Shown here piece by piece: positions 26,218 to 34,999 of a stretch of 64,000 nt of DNA. Numbering within the stretch: the first letter of the stretch is position 1; every line of letters begins with the position of its first letter. The translations under genes were made by a program, and so were the position numbers. Source of the stretch: Actinomycetota bacterium (GTDB lineage Bacteria > Actinomycetota > CADDZG01 > WHSQ01); assembly GCA_030446465.1 (NCBI GenBank), contig JAUJNI010000001.1:21016-85015 (forward strand), in the 5' to 3' direction. The notes beneath the pieces are model-generated. The model had not been told where the DNA came from and ran no database searches. It saw only the letters and a list, made by a program, of their open reading frames with translations.

Positions 26218-27153
26218 ATGAGAGCTTCAAGAGCATACAGATCATTAGTGATCGCTATCGGGGTCCTGCTGCTTCTCGGCATGGTCGCGTCGAGCGCGGC
26301 GGCCTACCCCTTCCACGGCCGCAAGCTCAAGCCGGGGATGAGTGGCCGTGCCGTACGGGCCCTGCAAGTGAGAGTTGCGGGTTGGTACCCAACCAACGCC
26401 CAGAAACGCTTTTACATCGATGGCGCCTACGGGGACCAGACAAAGGCGGCCGTGAAGGCCTTCCAAGCGCACTACGGGATGAAGCGGACCGGCATCGCTT
26501 ACCGGCGGGTCCTCAGGGAGTTGAACCGCCTGGAGGACGCTGACAACTCGACGCTCCACTTCGCGTGGGGAGAGTTCAAGCAGCATCGAAACCGCGCCTG
26601 TTCGGCACAGGCCAATGCCTATGCGGGGACCTTTCGCGGCGGCATGACCTCTGCCAAAAGGGTGAGAAGGAACGTCAAGCGGCTGATGTGGCGCCTGGAA
26701 GCTGTCCGAGCCAAGGGGGGCGCCCACCCCATCGGGATCAATTCCGGCTTCCGATCGGTCGCGTACAACAACTGCATCGGGGGGGCCGGCGCGTCACAGC
26801 ACCTGTACGGCACCGCGGCCGACAACCGTATGGCCAAGATCTCCAACCGAACACAGCGATACCTGGCGAAGTCGAGCCAGGTGCACGGGATCGCTTGCTA
26901 TTCGTCCCTGACACATAACCACTTCGACTTAAGGATCGAGAACAAGAAGGCTGCCAGCCAGCAGTCGTGGTGGTGGCCCAAGAGAGACTCCCAGGGTCGC
27001 GATCTGGCGGATGACGGGCGACCGTGCTGGGGAGAGGGCGGTACTTCATCCCGCTCGGTGATGACGACCGACGCGTCACTCATCCCAACCCCCGAGGAGA
27101 TACAGGCGTTCCAGGACGCCGGTGAGCCCGCCGACCTCGGCGGCTCGGACTGA
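26218..27153 (+). CDS. Secreted peptidoglycan-binding D,D-carboxypeptidase-like protein (M15)
   Basis: 311 residues. Signal peptide 1-30 (hydrophobic core, SSAAAYPF). A peptidoglycan-binding-1 domain (about 37-105) has SGRAVRALQVRV and GDQTKAAVKAFQAHYG. The catalytic part (about 115-250) has the M15 zinc site: SQHLYGTAADNRM supplies His and Asp, HNHFDLRIE the later histidine, preceded by NSGFRSVAYN. Family members trim peptidoglycan stem peptides. Acts outside the membrane on the cell wall. Confidence 0.87.
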   Translation: MRASRAYRSLVIAIGVLLLLGMVASSAAAYPFHGRKLKPGMSGRAVRALQVRVAGWYPTNAQKRFYIDGAYGDQTKAAVKAFQAHYGMKRTGIAYRRVLRELNRLEDADNSTLHFAWGEFKQHRNRACSAQANAYAGTFRGGMTSAKRVRRNVKRLMWRLEAVRAKGGAHPIGINSGFRSVAYNNCIGGAGASQHLYGTAADNRMAKISNRTQRYLAKSSQVHGIACYSSLTHNHFDLRIENKKAASQQSWWWPKRDSQGRDLADDGRPCWGEGGTSSRSVMTTDASLIPTPEEIQAFQDAGEPADLGGSD

Positions 27154-27212
27154 GCGTCTCCCCAGCTCGCTCGGATCACCGCCCGGCGGGCCTACAACGG
27201 CCACGCTGGGCC

Positions 27213-28301
27213 ATGCCCTCCCGGAAGTGGCTGGTTGTGGGCGTAGTCGCCGTCGCGGTTGCCGGCGGTTGCGGCCCCCAAGGCGGTGATACCGGTCCCC
27301 AGCCCTCGTCTGGAGCCTCCGACACCGCTGCCTCCAGGACTGCCTCAATCGGTGAGCACCGCCGCCAGGAGGCGTTGTTCTACCTGCGAGGAACAAAGAT
27401 CCGGCGGCTGACGCTCGAGTCGAACAGGGACGCGCTCATCGCCGACCTGCATACAAAAGACGTCTTCGGGGGTGGGCGATCACCGTGGGTTGCCTACATT
27501 GAGCCGGGAACCAGGTCGAGCGAAACGGAGGTCGACTTTGTCGAGAGCCCGGTGCTCCATCTCTTCAATGTGACGACCAGAAAAGACGTGGTGGTGGGGC
27601 CGGGACTCGGCCCAGTGTGGGGCCCGCGGACGGCGCTTGCCTACCTGAGGCCGGTCGAACGGCGAGATTGCTCGGGAGAGCGCTGCAGCGGCCGGACCAA
27701 GCTGGTCCTGAGGAACGCGACGTCGGGGGCCGAGGTCGTGGCCCTCTCGGCGGGCCATTGGAGAGTTCTCGGCTGGTTGGGGCACAAGGTCCTCGTCGGT
27801 GACGCCGATCATCTCCGCACCACCCTGCTCGTGGATGCCGATGGAGGCGTCGCCAAGCTGGCGCTGAGCCCCAGCTCGATTTGGGCGGGGGCGCCGAACG
27901 GGCGCTGGCTTCTAACTGTCGATGACAGCTCTGCCCACTTTCTATCGCTCGGTACGGACGGAGCAGTGACCGGATCCGCAAGTGTCTCGCTCGAGGCAGG
28001 GATTCTGGCGGAGGGATCTTGGTCTCTCGATTCGACCAGCGTTGCCGCTGGCCTCCTGAATCGCAGGACGCTCGATTCCAAGCTGGTCGTATTGGGCCCG
28101 GACTCCCAGCGCTTTCGGCGAATCGGGTCGGTGCATCCCGCCGGAAGCGTGTTGTGGTCACGGTCAGGTTCATCCCTGGTGGCGGTTGCAACCGATGGGT
28201 CGCAAGGGCTCCGGGCGGTTCGATGCCTCACTGGAGAGACTTCCGGTTGTTCGACCCTTCTCAGGTGGAAGCAAGGAGTGGCTCTGCTCTCGCTTCGCTG
28301 A
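27213..28301 (+). CDS. Lipoprotein with probable beta-propeller fold, unknown function
   Basis: 362 residues. The N-terminus is a lipoprotein signal ending AVAVAGGCGP, with the cysteine at about residue 20. A low-complexity Ser/Thr/Pro segment follows. The rest has repeated short strands with GxxxVxWSxDS-like turns (WSLDSTSVAAG, WSRSGSSLVAVA), reminiscent of TolB/WD40-like propellers. Two cysteine pairs (DCSGERCSG, RCLTGETSGC) could form disulfides. No specific function recognised. It overlaps the convergent methyltransferase gene by 41 nt. Confidence 0.65.
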   Translation: MPSRKWLVVGVVAVAVAGGCGPQGGDTGPQPSSGASDTAASRTASIGEHRRQEALFYLRGTKIRRLTLESNRDALIADLHTKDVFGGGRSPWVAYIEPGTRSSETEVDFVESPVLHLFNVTTRKDVVVGPGLGPVWGPRTALAYLRPVERRDCSGERCSGRTKLVLRNATSGAEVVALSAGHWRVLGWLGHKVLVGDADHLRTTLLVDADGGVAKLALSPSSIWAGAPNGRWLLTVDDSSAHFLSLGTDGAVTGSASVSLEAGILAEGSWSLDSTSVAAGLLNRRTLDSKLVVLGPDSQRFRRIGSVHPAGSVLWSRSGSSLVAVATDGSQGLRAVRCLTGETSGCSTLLRWKQGVALLSLR

Positions 28302-30222
28302 CTGGAGTCGTCGTGAATGCGAGCAGATAGAGCACGGCTACAACTACCAGCAACGCCCGGTATCCAGTTAGCAGGGCCAGGTACTCGAGCATGCCGCCCA
28401 CCATCGCGCCGAGGAGGTTCGCACCAAACGCGCTCGTCGACCGAGATGTGTTCTTGAAGCGCTCCGCGAAGATCAGATTGGCGATGAAGATCGGGAAGAA
28501 GGCAACGGCCGTCGCCGCAAGGAACCGCAAGGGCAGAGCGAGTTCCAACAGAGCTTCCTGTGGAACTATCCATGCCAGCGCCAGAGCGATCATGAGAGTG
28601 ACGTATAGATACCTCGGCGTGCGCACGACCTTGCGTCGGCTCACCTCTACTGCGGCCAACACAGACACTAGTATGCCGGCGAAAACCAGGGCATTGACGA
28701 ACCAGGTCGTCCCAAACAACAGAGCGAATTGCACGACGCTCTTCGTTTCGAGCAACAAGAACGCGGCCCCCATGAAGAAGAGGTCGAGGTACGGCCGCAT
28801 CGTCCGAACGGGTCCCCCCACCGCTCTGGTTGCCACGAGTGACACCGCGATGATCAACGCGAGGGTGAGCAAGTAGAAGCCCGGAATCGACGGCTCTCGC
28901 AAATAGAGGAACGGGTAGTCGTCGGTTGCCGGTTCGGGCACGGGTTGCGTAACGGCTCTCCAGGTCTGCTCGCAGCTCAGCGCGTCCGGTTGCGTGCTTG
29001 TTGTCAAGAGCGCGAGACGTCCGACCACACCTACGGAGTCAATGCAAGGCGGCCGCCCATAGGTCTGCTCCAAGGTTCCCGCCAGACGATCGAGCAACCA
29101 ATCCTCCCGATAGTAGTTGTACATGGCGAAGACGCCTGCGGGCCTCAGGTGCTCTCGAGCTTGCTCCATCGCCTCCCGAGTGAAGAGGTAGCTCTCCAGT
29201 CGGATGGATGACTGACCCGCGACGAGCGTCAACGAGTCTGGCAAGGCAAACAGAATGAGGTCGTAGTTGCGCCCGCTTCGTTCGAGGAAGGCACGGCCGT
29301 CGTCTATGTGAACCCGTACCCTCGGGTCGGAATAGGGACTGTCGGGATGAAGCTCTTGCCCCAGGCGGTACAGCCTCGGGTCGATCTCAACTGCGTCGAC
29401 CGATCGGGCGCCCTGTTCCAGGGCGATGGCCACGTCGGTTCCGTTGCCTGCACCTATCACCAAGACGTCGCCCGGTGAACTCGCCTTCTTCCTCTGGTAG
29501 GGCAAGAAGTAGATCGGCTCGAGAGAGCGTCTTGTCTCTGTGCTCTCAATCGCTTGATGGGGTATCCCGTTGACGCTGACGTCGATTCCCGACGGCTGTT
29601 CTTTCACGGTCACCTTGTAGTAGGGAGACCAGCTCGAGTCTGGAGCGAGGGACTCGGCGCCGAGCATGACCACCAGCCCGAGCAACGCAACAAGTTGCAA
29701 AGGAGCGATCCGTCGCCATTCCAGCAGCGCGAACACGATTACCACCACCATCCCCCACACCACCGGCGGCGATCCGGCAAAGGCGAGCAGGGAGAAGGCT
29801 GCGATGCCTGCAAGGCTTCCGACGACATCGATCCTGTAGGCCTCGAGTGGCTCGAATCGCTCGAAGACGCGCGCCACTCCATGAGCCAGCATCGCCATGA
29901 CGGCTGCCACCGCCGCGAACAGCACCGGAAGGGTGATCCACGTCGGTAGCCCAGATTGCTCGAACGCTCCGAAGTAGATCAGCTCGCTTCCCGACCGATC
30001 GATCTCGACGGGGAAGGCAAGAACGAACGCAACCAGGAGGGCCAAGGCTATGGGGGCCCAGCGAAAAAGCTCGGTCCACCGACCGGCGCAGAGGAAGCCA
30101 AGCCCGATGCCGAGAAAGCTTCCGAGGAGCACGAAGTTGGAGAAATACGAAAGGTACACGACGTCCGAGCCGGTCCACCTGATAAGGGCCAGTTCGACGA
30201 AAAGAAGCAGGAAGCTGAGCAA
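28261..30222 (-). CDS. Membrane protein with spermidine-synthase-like methyltransferase domain
   Basis: 653 residues. Six to seven helices (about 1-200), a soluble Rossmann-type domain (about 245-420) with VLVIGAGNGTDVAIALEQG, VDAVEIDPRLY and RVHIDDGRAFL, then a second set of helices. The soluble domain is of the spermine/spermidine synthase superfamily; membrane-embedded fusions of this kind are widespread but uncharacterised. The annotated TTG at 30222 lacks a good ribosome site. A CTG at 30243 sits 5 nt after AGAAGGAG and would be the better initiation site if CTG is used. Confidence 0.75.
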   Translation of the reverse strand: MLSFLLLFVELALIRWTGSDVVYLSYFSNFVLLGSFLGIGLGFLCAGRWTELFRWAPIALALLVAFVLAFPVEIDRSGSELIYFGAFEQSGLPTWITLPVLFAAVAAVMAMLAHGVARVFERFEPLEAYRIDVVGSLAGIAAFSLLAFAGSPPVVWGMVVVIVFALLEWRRIAPLQLVALLGLVVMLGAESLAPDSSWSPYYKVTVKEQPSGIDVSVNGIPHQAIESTETRRSLEPIYFLPYQRKKASSPGDVLVIGAGNGTDVAIALEQGARSVDAVEIDPRLYRLGQELHPDSPYSDPRVRVHIDDGRAFLERSGRNYDLILFALPDSLTLVAGQSSIRLESYLFTREAMEQAREHLRPAGVFAMYNYYREDWLLDRLAGTLEQTYGRPPCIDSVGVVGRLALLTTSTQPDALSCEQTWRAVTQPVPEPATDDYPFLYLREPSIPGFYLLTLALIIAVSLVATRAVGGPVRTMRPYLDLFFMGAAFLLLETKSVVQFALLFGTTWFVNALVFAGILVSVLAAVEVSRRKVVRTPRYLYVTLMIALALAWIVPQEALLELALPLRFLAATAVAFFPIFIANLIFAERFKNTSRSTSAFGANLLGAMVGGMLEYLALLTGYRALLVVVAVLYLLAFTTTPVSEARAEPLLAST

Positions 30223-30302
30223 GCTCAGCCGAATGCGGTCGCTCAGTGTGGCTCCTTCTGCCTCCAGCCCGGCCCCCGCCAGACCGGGCTCTGCGGCGGC
30301 GC

Positions 30303-30333
30303 AAAAAGAGAGCCGGCGCGAAGGCCGGCTCTC
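30303..30333 (-). terminator. Rho-independent terminator of the csbD-like gene
   Basis: 10-bp perfect stem GAGAGCCGGC (30308-30317)/GCCGGCTCTC (30324-30333), loop 6 nt. On the minus strand the stem is followed by five U (30303-30307). It sits 22 nt after the csbD stop. Confidence 0.85.
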
Positions 30334-30354
30334 AGCTCGATTCGATGGCTCGAG

Positions 30355-30543
30355 TCAGTCCTTGAGCTTGTCCTTCGCGCCCTCGACCATCCCCTTTGCC
30401 TTGCCGCTGGCCTCCTCGAACTTTTCCTTGCCCTCTTCGGTGCTTCGCTGGGTGCGACCCTCGCTCTCCATCTCGTCGTCTCCGGTCAGCTTCCCGGTGA
30501 CCTCTTTCGCCTTGCCCCCCAACTTGTCCGACTGGTCGGTCAT
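30355..30543 (-). CDS. CsbD-family stress protein
   Basis: 62 residues, very charged, no hydrophobic segment. DKLGGKAKEVTGKLTGDDE and ASGKAKGMVEGAKDK are the repeated GKxKExxGxxTGD units of CsbD-like proteins, which accumulate in general stress. Start ATG 30543 follows AAAGGAG at ideal spacing, and a terminator follows the stop, so this is a monocistronic unit. Molecular role in the family is unknown. Possibly under an alternative sigma factor, by analogy with Bacillus SigB control. Confidence 0.88.
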   Translation of the reverse strand: MTDQSDKLGGKAKEVTGKLTGDDEMESEGRTQRSTEEGKEKFEEASGKAKGMVEGAKDKLKD

Positions 30544-30760
30544 TGACGCTCCTTTCGATGTGGTGGACACTGTCCACGTCTCTTCTCCCCCTCGGGCAAC
30601 TTTTCTCACCGGCAGAGCGTCATTTCCTCTGTAGGCAAGCCCAATGGAGCCTCCGAGGGGAATAGTAGGGCAGAAAGCGCAGTTTAGGTGATTGACGGTT
30701 GGCCACAATAGATATGTAGGGTGGCCGGCCGCTTCAAGATCGAAGGAGGACTTGTCCACC

Positions 30761-31039
30761 GTGATGGACCCCGCAGACAGGCTCGATTGGCAAGAGAGCG
30801 CAGCCTGTCGCGCCTTTGAGAACACGCTCTTCTTTGGGCCAGACCAGGGTGAGTCCGAGCTAGAGAAGCAGTCTCGGGAAGCGCGTGCCAAGGCGGTGTG
30901 CCACCGGTGCCCCGTCGCGGAACCATGCCTCGAGTTCGCCATGGAGACGAATCAGAAGTACGGGATCTGGGGCGGGCTCACCGACAAGGAACGCGCCTCT
31001 CTCAAGCGCCGCCGGGCCCGCGCTCGCCGCGCTTCGTAG
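30761..31039 (+). CDS. WhiB-family iron-sulfur transcriptional regulator (second copy)
   Basis: 92 residues. AACRAF gives the first cysteine, VCHRCPVAEPC the other three, followed by YGIWGGLTDKER and a basic tail SLKRRRARARRAS. Start GTG 30761 lies about 10 nt after AAGGAGGA; ATG 30764 is the next codon and equally possible. The basic tail could contact DNA. Differs from the WhiB at 5.3 kb in its longer spacing between first and second cysteine. The F420-type enzyme starts 14 nt after its stop and may be co-transcribed. Confidence 0.92.
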   Translation: MMDPADRLDWQESAACRAFENTLFFGPDQGESELEKQSREARAKAVCHRCPVAEPCLEFAMETNQKYGIWGGLTDKERASLKRRRARARRAS

Positions 31040-31053
31040 CGCCCAGACCGTCT

Positions 31054-32007
31054 ATGCCTGAAATCGGCTACAAGCTCTCGAGCGAAGAGCACCCGCCTAA
31101 CGATCTCGTTCGATACGCGCAGCGGGCCGAAGCCATCGGCATGAGCTTCGGGTCTATCTCGGACCACTTCCACCCGTGGATAGACAAGCAAGGCCACAGC
31201 CCGTTCGTGTGGAACGTGATTGGAGCGATCGCGCATGCGACCACCGACTTCAGGGTGCTGACGGGGGTCACCTGCCCGACCATCCGAATCCACCCCGCCA
31301 TCGTCGCTCAAGCCGCCGCAACCTCGGCGGCCATGATGCCCGGCCGGTTTGCCTTGGGCGTGGGCTCGGGGGAGAACCTCAACGAGCACATCTTGGGGGA
31401 TCATTGGCCCTCGACCGATACGCGCCTCGAAATGCTCGAGGAGGCGATCGAGATCATCCGCAAGCTGTGGGCCGGCAAGCTGACGAGCCACAGCGGCACC
31501 CACTACACCGTCGAGAACGCGCGGCTCTACACGCTTCCCGATGAACTCCCTCCGATCATGGTCGCCGCCGCAGGGGAGAAAGCGGCGAAGCTCGCGGGAA
31601 AAGTCGGCGATGGGCTCGTGTCCGTAGGACCTGCCGAAGACTCGGTCAAGACCTTTGAGGCCAGTGGGGGTCGGGGGAAGCCTCGATACGCCGAGGTGCA
31701 GGTCTGTTGGGCGGCCACCGAGGAACAAGCCAAGCAGATCGCGCACGAATGGTGGCCCAACGTGGGCATAAAGGGCCAGCTGAGCCAGGAGCTCCCGCTG
31801 CCCACGCACTTCGGCCAGGCCGCGGAGATGGTGAGGGTCGAGGACCTCGAGGGCTCTATTTCGTGGGGGCCGGATCCCGACGTCCACGTCGAGGGAGTGA
31901 AGAAGTTCATCGACGCCGGGTTCGACCACCTGGCGATTCACCAGATAGGACCCGATCAGGACGGTTTCTTTCACTTCTACGAGCGGGCCATCCTTCCCCG
32001 GCTCTGA
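31054..32007 (+). CDS. LLM-class F420-dependent oxidoreductase
   Basis: 317 residues, TIM-barrel of the luciferase-like monooxygenase superfamily. GSISDHFHPWIDKQGHSPFVW, of which the SDHFHPW core is typical of F420-dependent glucose-6-phosphate dehydrogenase-like enzymes, and GRFALGVGSGENLNEHILG are the family blocks. HTHY-type residues for phosphate binding were not checked. The substrate may be a sugar phosphate or another alcohol. Implies that coenzyme F420 is made by the organism. Confidence 0.87.
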   Translation: MPEIGYKLSSEEHPPNDLVRYAQRAEAIGMSFGSISDHFHPWIDKQGHSPFVWNVIGAIAHATTDFRVLTGVTCPTIRIHPAIVAQAAATSAAMMPGRFALGVGSGENLNEHILGDHWPSTDTRLEMLEEAIEIIRKLWAGKLTSHSGTHYTVENARLYTLPDELPPIMVAAAGEKAAKLAGKVGDGLVSVGPAEDSVKTFEASGGRGKPRYAEVQVCWAATEEQAKQIAHEWWPNVGIKGQLSQELPLPTHFGQAAEMVRVEDLEGSISWGPDPDVHVEGVKKFIDAGFDHLAIHQIGPDQDGFFHFYERAILPRL

Positions 32008-32122
32008 GAGTTCAATCGGCTCACCGGCCGGTGCTCGTGGCAAGCGTCTCCTTGAACACTTGTTCAGAGCGCGTGAACGATTGCCCAAAGTGATATCGGT
32101 CGAGCGGGGCGACAATGGCACC

Positions 32123-32569
32123 GTGATCTCGTTTCAAGAGTTCGAGACGAAGACCGGCGGCCGGCTGGATGCGCTCGACATCACGGAAGAAGTCGTCGAA
32201 GTCACGCGCGCCTCGGGCATAAGGCAGGGCAATGCCCTGATCTTCTCGCCGCACACGACTTGCTCGGTCCTGATCGCCACGGGAGGGAACCAGACCGTCG
32301 AATTGCTCGAGCGAATGATGCGTGCTCTTGCTCCAGACGAGGACTACTACCAACATGACGATTTCTCGGTTCGAACGGAAAACATGACCGAGGAAGAGCC
32401 GCCCAACGCTCCGTCCCACCTCTTCCATGTTTTTGCCGGCAAGGCGTCCGAGTGCATTCCGATAGTTGAAGGTTCGCTGAGCCTGGGAGATGGGCAGAGA
32501 GTGCTGTTCATCGAGCTCGACTCTTCACGGGCGCGTCGATACTGCATACAGGTGGTGGGAGAGCAATGA
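32123..32569 (+). CDS. YjbQ/UPF0047 family protein
   Basis: 148 residues from GTG 32123; TTG 32060 and GTG 32090 are in frame upstream but the conserved domain starts with VISFQEFETKTGG, so the shorter form is preferred. The family block is IFSPHTTCSVLI and later HLFHVFAGKA, with histidines that coordinate a metal. Some members show weak thiamine-phosphate synthase activity, but the physiological role is unknown. Its stop overlaps the prenyl synthase start (ATGA). Confidence 0.82.
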   Translation: MISFQEFETKTGGRLDALDITEEVVEVTRASGIRQGNALIFSPHTTCSVLIATGGNQTVELLERMMRALAPDEDYYQHDDFSVRTENMTEEEPPNAPSHLFHVFAGKASECIPIVEGSLSLGDGQRVLFIELDSSRARRYCIQVVGEQ

Positions 32570-33543
32570 GCCGCTCCCAGCGGATCGCTTCCCGCAGCGT
32601 CATCACCATCCCTTACTGGCTGGAAGATGACATGGAGCGGGCGGAAGCGTTGCTGACGGCCACGGCGGGCGCGTCGGCCCACCCTTTGGTGAGTGAGGCC
32701 TGTCTCCATTTGGCTAAGGCAGGTGGAAAACGGCTCCGTCCAGCGCTCGTGCTTCTGGCTTCGCGCGCCGGGCAACGGGGACGGCGCACTACCGACATGT
32801 CGGCAGCAGCCATCGAGTTGCTTCACCTTGCATCGCTCTATCACGATGACGTGCTGGACGAGACGGAGACGCGTCGAGGGGTGCCGACGGCGCACAACAA
32901 GTGGGGCGTCCAGGTTGCGGTTCTTGCAGGCGACTATCTGTTCGCGGCCGGCTGTGCTCTAGGCGCCGACGCCGGCGGCGAAGTGCCGGGAATTCTTTCG
33001 AGGGCCATCGTGGCCGTTTGTGAAGGCGAGATCGTCGAAACGGCGGCGTTGAGCGACCCGCGCCGCGCCGTCGAGGATTACTTCCAAACCATTCGGCTCA
33101 AGACGGCGTCGTTGTTCTCGGCGGCATGTGAGCTCGGAGCCGTGACCTCGGGGGCCTCTGCTGAGGTCCGCGCCGCCCTTATGGCCTACGGGGAGAAGCT
33201 TGGGCTTGCGTTCCAGGTGGTAGACGACGTGCTCGATCTCATTGCAGGTCCCAATGACACGGGCAAAGGCCGCGGCACCGACTTGCAAGAGGGGGTGTTC
33301 ACGCTCCCTGTGCTTTTGGCGTGCGCACGGGACCCTGAGCTTGGCACCCGGCTGGTCGCCGGCGACCGAACACTCGACTCGATTCTTCCCACAGTGAAGG
33401 CCACGGGTGGTCTCGAAGATGCCATTTCCATGGCGAGGGACTTGGGGGCCGGCGCCCTCGAAGAGATCACCGGCGTCGGCAGCGCAGCTTGGCGCGAGGG
33501 CATGGAGACGATCGTGGAGGGCGTGCTCGGTCAACTGCGCTGA
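32566..33543 (+). CDS. Polyprenyl diphosphate synthase (trans-prenyltransferase)
   Basis: 325 residues. The two aspartate-rich motifs are present: HDDVLDE within SLYHDDVLDETETRRG (first, DDxxD) and FQVVDDVLDLIAG (second). GGKRLRPALVLLA is the isopentenyl-binding block. These enzymes build the C35-C50 side chain of menaquinone or a related carrier. The N-terminal region and ATGA coupling to YjbQ are clear. Chain length cannot be read by eye. Confidence 0.93.
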   Translation: MSRSQRIASRSVITIPYWLEDDMERAEALLTATAGASAHPLVSEACLHLAKAGGKRLRPALVLLASRAGQRGRRTTDMSAAAIELLHLASLYHDDVLDETETRRGVPTAHNKWGVQVAVLAGDYLFAAGCALGADAGGEVPGILSRAIVAVCEGEIVETAALSDPRRAVEDYFQTIRLKTASLFSAACELGAVTSGASAEVRAALMAYGEKLGLAFQVVDDVLDLIAGPNDTGKGRGTDLQEGVFTLPVLLACARDPELGTRLVAGDRTLDSILPTVKATGGLEDAISMARDLGAGALEEITGVGSAAWREGMETIVEGVLGQLR

Positions 33544-33573
33544 GCGAACCCTCGGGGGGCTTGCACCGCCCGT

Positions 33574-33612
33574 TAACTGTTGCTAGCATAATGCTAACAG
33601 TTGCAAGCACGA
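33574..33612 (+). promoter_or_regulatory. Helically phased TGCTAGCA-like repeats upstream of the phasin-like gene
   Basis: TGCTAGCA (33581-33588), TGCTAACA (33592-33599) and TGCAAGCA (33602-33609) lie 11 and 10 nt apart. They are embedded in an imperfect palindrome running from AACTGTT (33575-33581) to ACAGTT (33597-33602) around GCATAATGC. Directly followed by the AGGAGGA ribosome site at 33623. Such symmetry suggests a TetR-type operator; a TetR gene lies 0.8 kb downstream. Confidence 0.55.
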
Positions 33613-33633
33613 CCCGGACCCTAGGAGGAAACG

Positions 33634-34338
33634 ATGCTCAAACTGCCTGAGAGGGTTGAGCGCTTTCGCACCACGGCCATGGAGCTCGGTCTCTATTTGC
33701 CACTCGGCGTCTACAGCAAGGCCAGGGATCAGCTGACCGGGCTCAGCCGCCGTCGGATCGAGAATGCCTTCACCGACCTGATCGACCGGGGGCAAGAGCG
33801 GGCTCAGCCGATTGAGCGGCGCGTGCGGCGCAGGGCAAGTTGGATGGAGCAGGAGGTAAAGGACACCGCAACGAGGGCCGCATCGTCCGCAACAGAGTCG
33901 GGTAGCGCCGCCCGGGACTCTGCACAGAAGGCCGGGCGAAAGAACGTGAAGAGGGCCACTGCTGCGGCCGCCAGTGCCGCGCCCACGAGGTTGCCGCGCG
34001 TCGCCGCACCACGCGCGGCCAAGGATCTGCCGATCCCCAACTACGGTTCGCTAACCGCCGCCGAGATCACCGGCAAGTTGGCAGGCCTCACCCAGACGGA
34101 CCTCGCCAAGGTCTATAAGTACGAGCAGAGCCACGACAACCGGCGTACGGTCCTCGATGCGATCGAAGGCAAGCTCATCGAGCTGCCGATCCCGACCTAT
34201 GACGCCCTGACTGCAGAAGAGATCATTGCGCGTCTCGACAACCTCTCCAAGGACGACCTGAAGACGATTCACCGCTACGAGTCGGCTACGAAGTCGCGGT
34301 CGACCGTGATGGAGAAGATCGACTCGTTGCTCGCTTAA
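33634..34338 (+). CDS. Phasin-like or lipid-droplet-like protein with two C-terminal repeats
   Basis: 234 residues. AGGAGGA precedes the ATG. Residues 1-110 are amphipathic and helical, rich in Arg, Ala and Glu, as in phasins or surface-coat proteins of storage granules. A linker rich in Ala/Pro precedes two 52-residue repeats starting LPIPNYGSL (132) and LPIPTYDAL (184); each has a LTAxEI helix, a DLxxxxxYE segment and a RxTVxxxI end. This repeat occurs at the end of various actinobacterial proteins. The role is inferred only from composition. The upstream operator and the downstream TetR gene suggest control by lipid or acyl signals. Confidence 0.6.
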   Translation: MLKLPERVERFRTTAMELGLYLPLGVYSKARDQLTGLSRRRIENAFTDLIDRGQERAQPIERRVRRRASWMEQEVKDTATRAASSATESGSAARDSAQKAGRKNVKRATAAAASAAPTRLPRVAAPRAAKDLPIPNYGSLTAAEITGKLAGLTQTDLAKVYKYEQSHDNRRTVLDAIEGKLIELPIPTYDALTAEEIIARLDNLSKDDLKTIHRYESATKSRSTVMEKIDSLLA

Positions 34339-34354
34339 AGGCTGAGGTCCTTCG

Positions 34355-34999
34355 CTAGCGGACCAGCGCAGGCCCGGTTGGTTTCGGCCGACCGGGCCCC
34401 AGCCTTTTCACGACCATGTCGACGAGGTGCTCTATGTAGGTGTTCTCGTCGGCCGGCAGCATGTGCTTGCCCCCCAAAATCTCTTGCTCCACGAAGAAGG
34501 CCAGCAACGAGTTGAAGAACAGTCTCGCGACGACGCCGGGATCGACTTGGCTTCTCGCCTTGTCGCTCATGCGAGCCTCGAGGATGTCGCCGAGCTCCAG
34601 GATGGACCTGCCCACCATGTCTGAGAAGAAGGCCTCCTTCTCCTCGGGGAAGACCTGCACCTCTTGCAATAACAGTCGTGTCAGCTGGGTGTTCTGTCGC
34701 AACACGTCGAAGAACCCGCGGGCAAGGACTATGAGCAGACCGCGAAGGTCAAGCTGCTCGGCGAGATCGGGGAGTGTCCGAAGCAACGATAGGAAGGAGT
34801 ACTCGTCGATGATGGCGCGAAAGAGATCTCTCTTTCCTGCGAAGTAGTGATAGATGAGGCCCTCCGTAATGTCGGCCTCCCGGGCGATGTCGCGCATCGA
34901 CGTCCCATGGAAACCCTTGGTTGCGAAGAGCTGAAGGCTCGCCTTGAGGATGTCTTCCCGCCGGTCCCTTCTCTGCGGCTGCGGCTCGCGCGAGGTCAT
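34355..34999 (-). CDS. TetR-family transcriptional regulator
   Basis: 214 residues. N-terminal helix-turn-helix: REDILKASLQLFATKGFHGTSMRDIAREA (quoted in part as LFATKGFHGTS) and ITEGLIYHYFAGKRDLF. The C-terminal ligand domain has a large hydrophobic core (LLIVLARGFFDVLRQ), which would fit fatty acyl-type ligands. It overlaps the HPF-like gene start-to-stop by 4 nt (34996-34999), so both are on one transcript. Convergent with the phasin-like gene, whose promoter carries a candidate operator. Confidence 0.93.
   Translation of the reverse strand: MTSREPQPQRRDRREDILKASLQLFATKGFHGTSMRDIAREADITEGLIYHYFAGKRDLFRAIIDEYSFLSLLRTLPDLAEQLDLRGLLIVLARGFFDVLRQNTQLTRLLLQEVQVFPEEKEAFFSDMVGRSILELGDILEARMSDKARSQVDPGVVARLFFNSLLAFFVEQEILGGKHMLPADENTYIEHLVDMVVKRLGPGRPKPTGPALVR

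Noticed and set aside
34343-34366. Hairpin GGTCC...GGACC as terminator between phasin-like and TetR genes
   Set aside because: Stem is only 5-6 bp, lies partly in the TetR coding end and has no U-tract.
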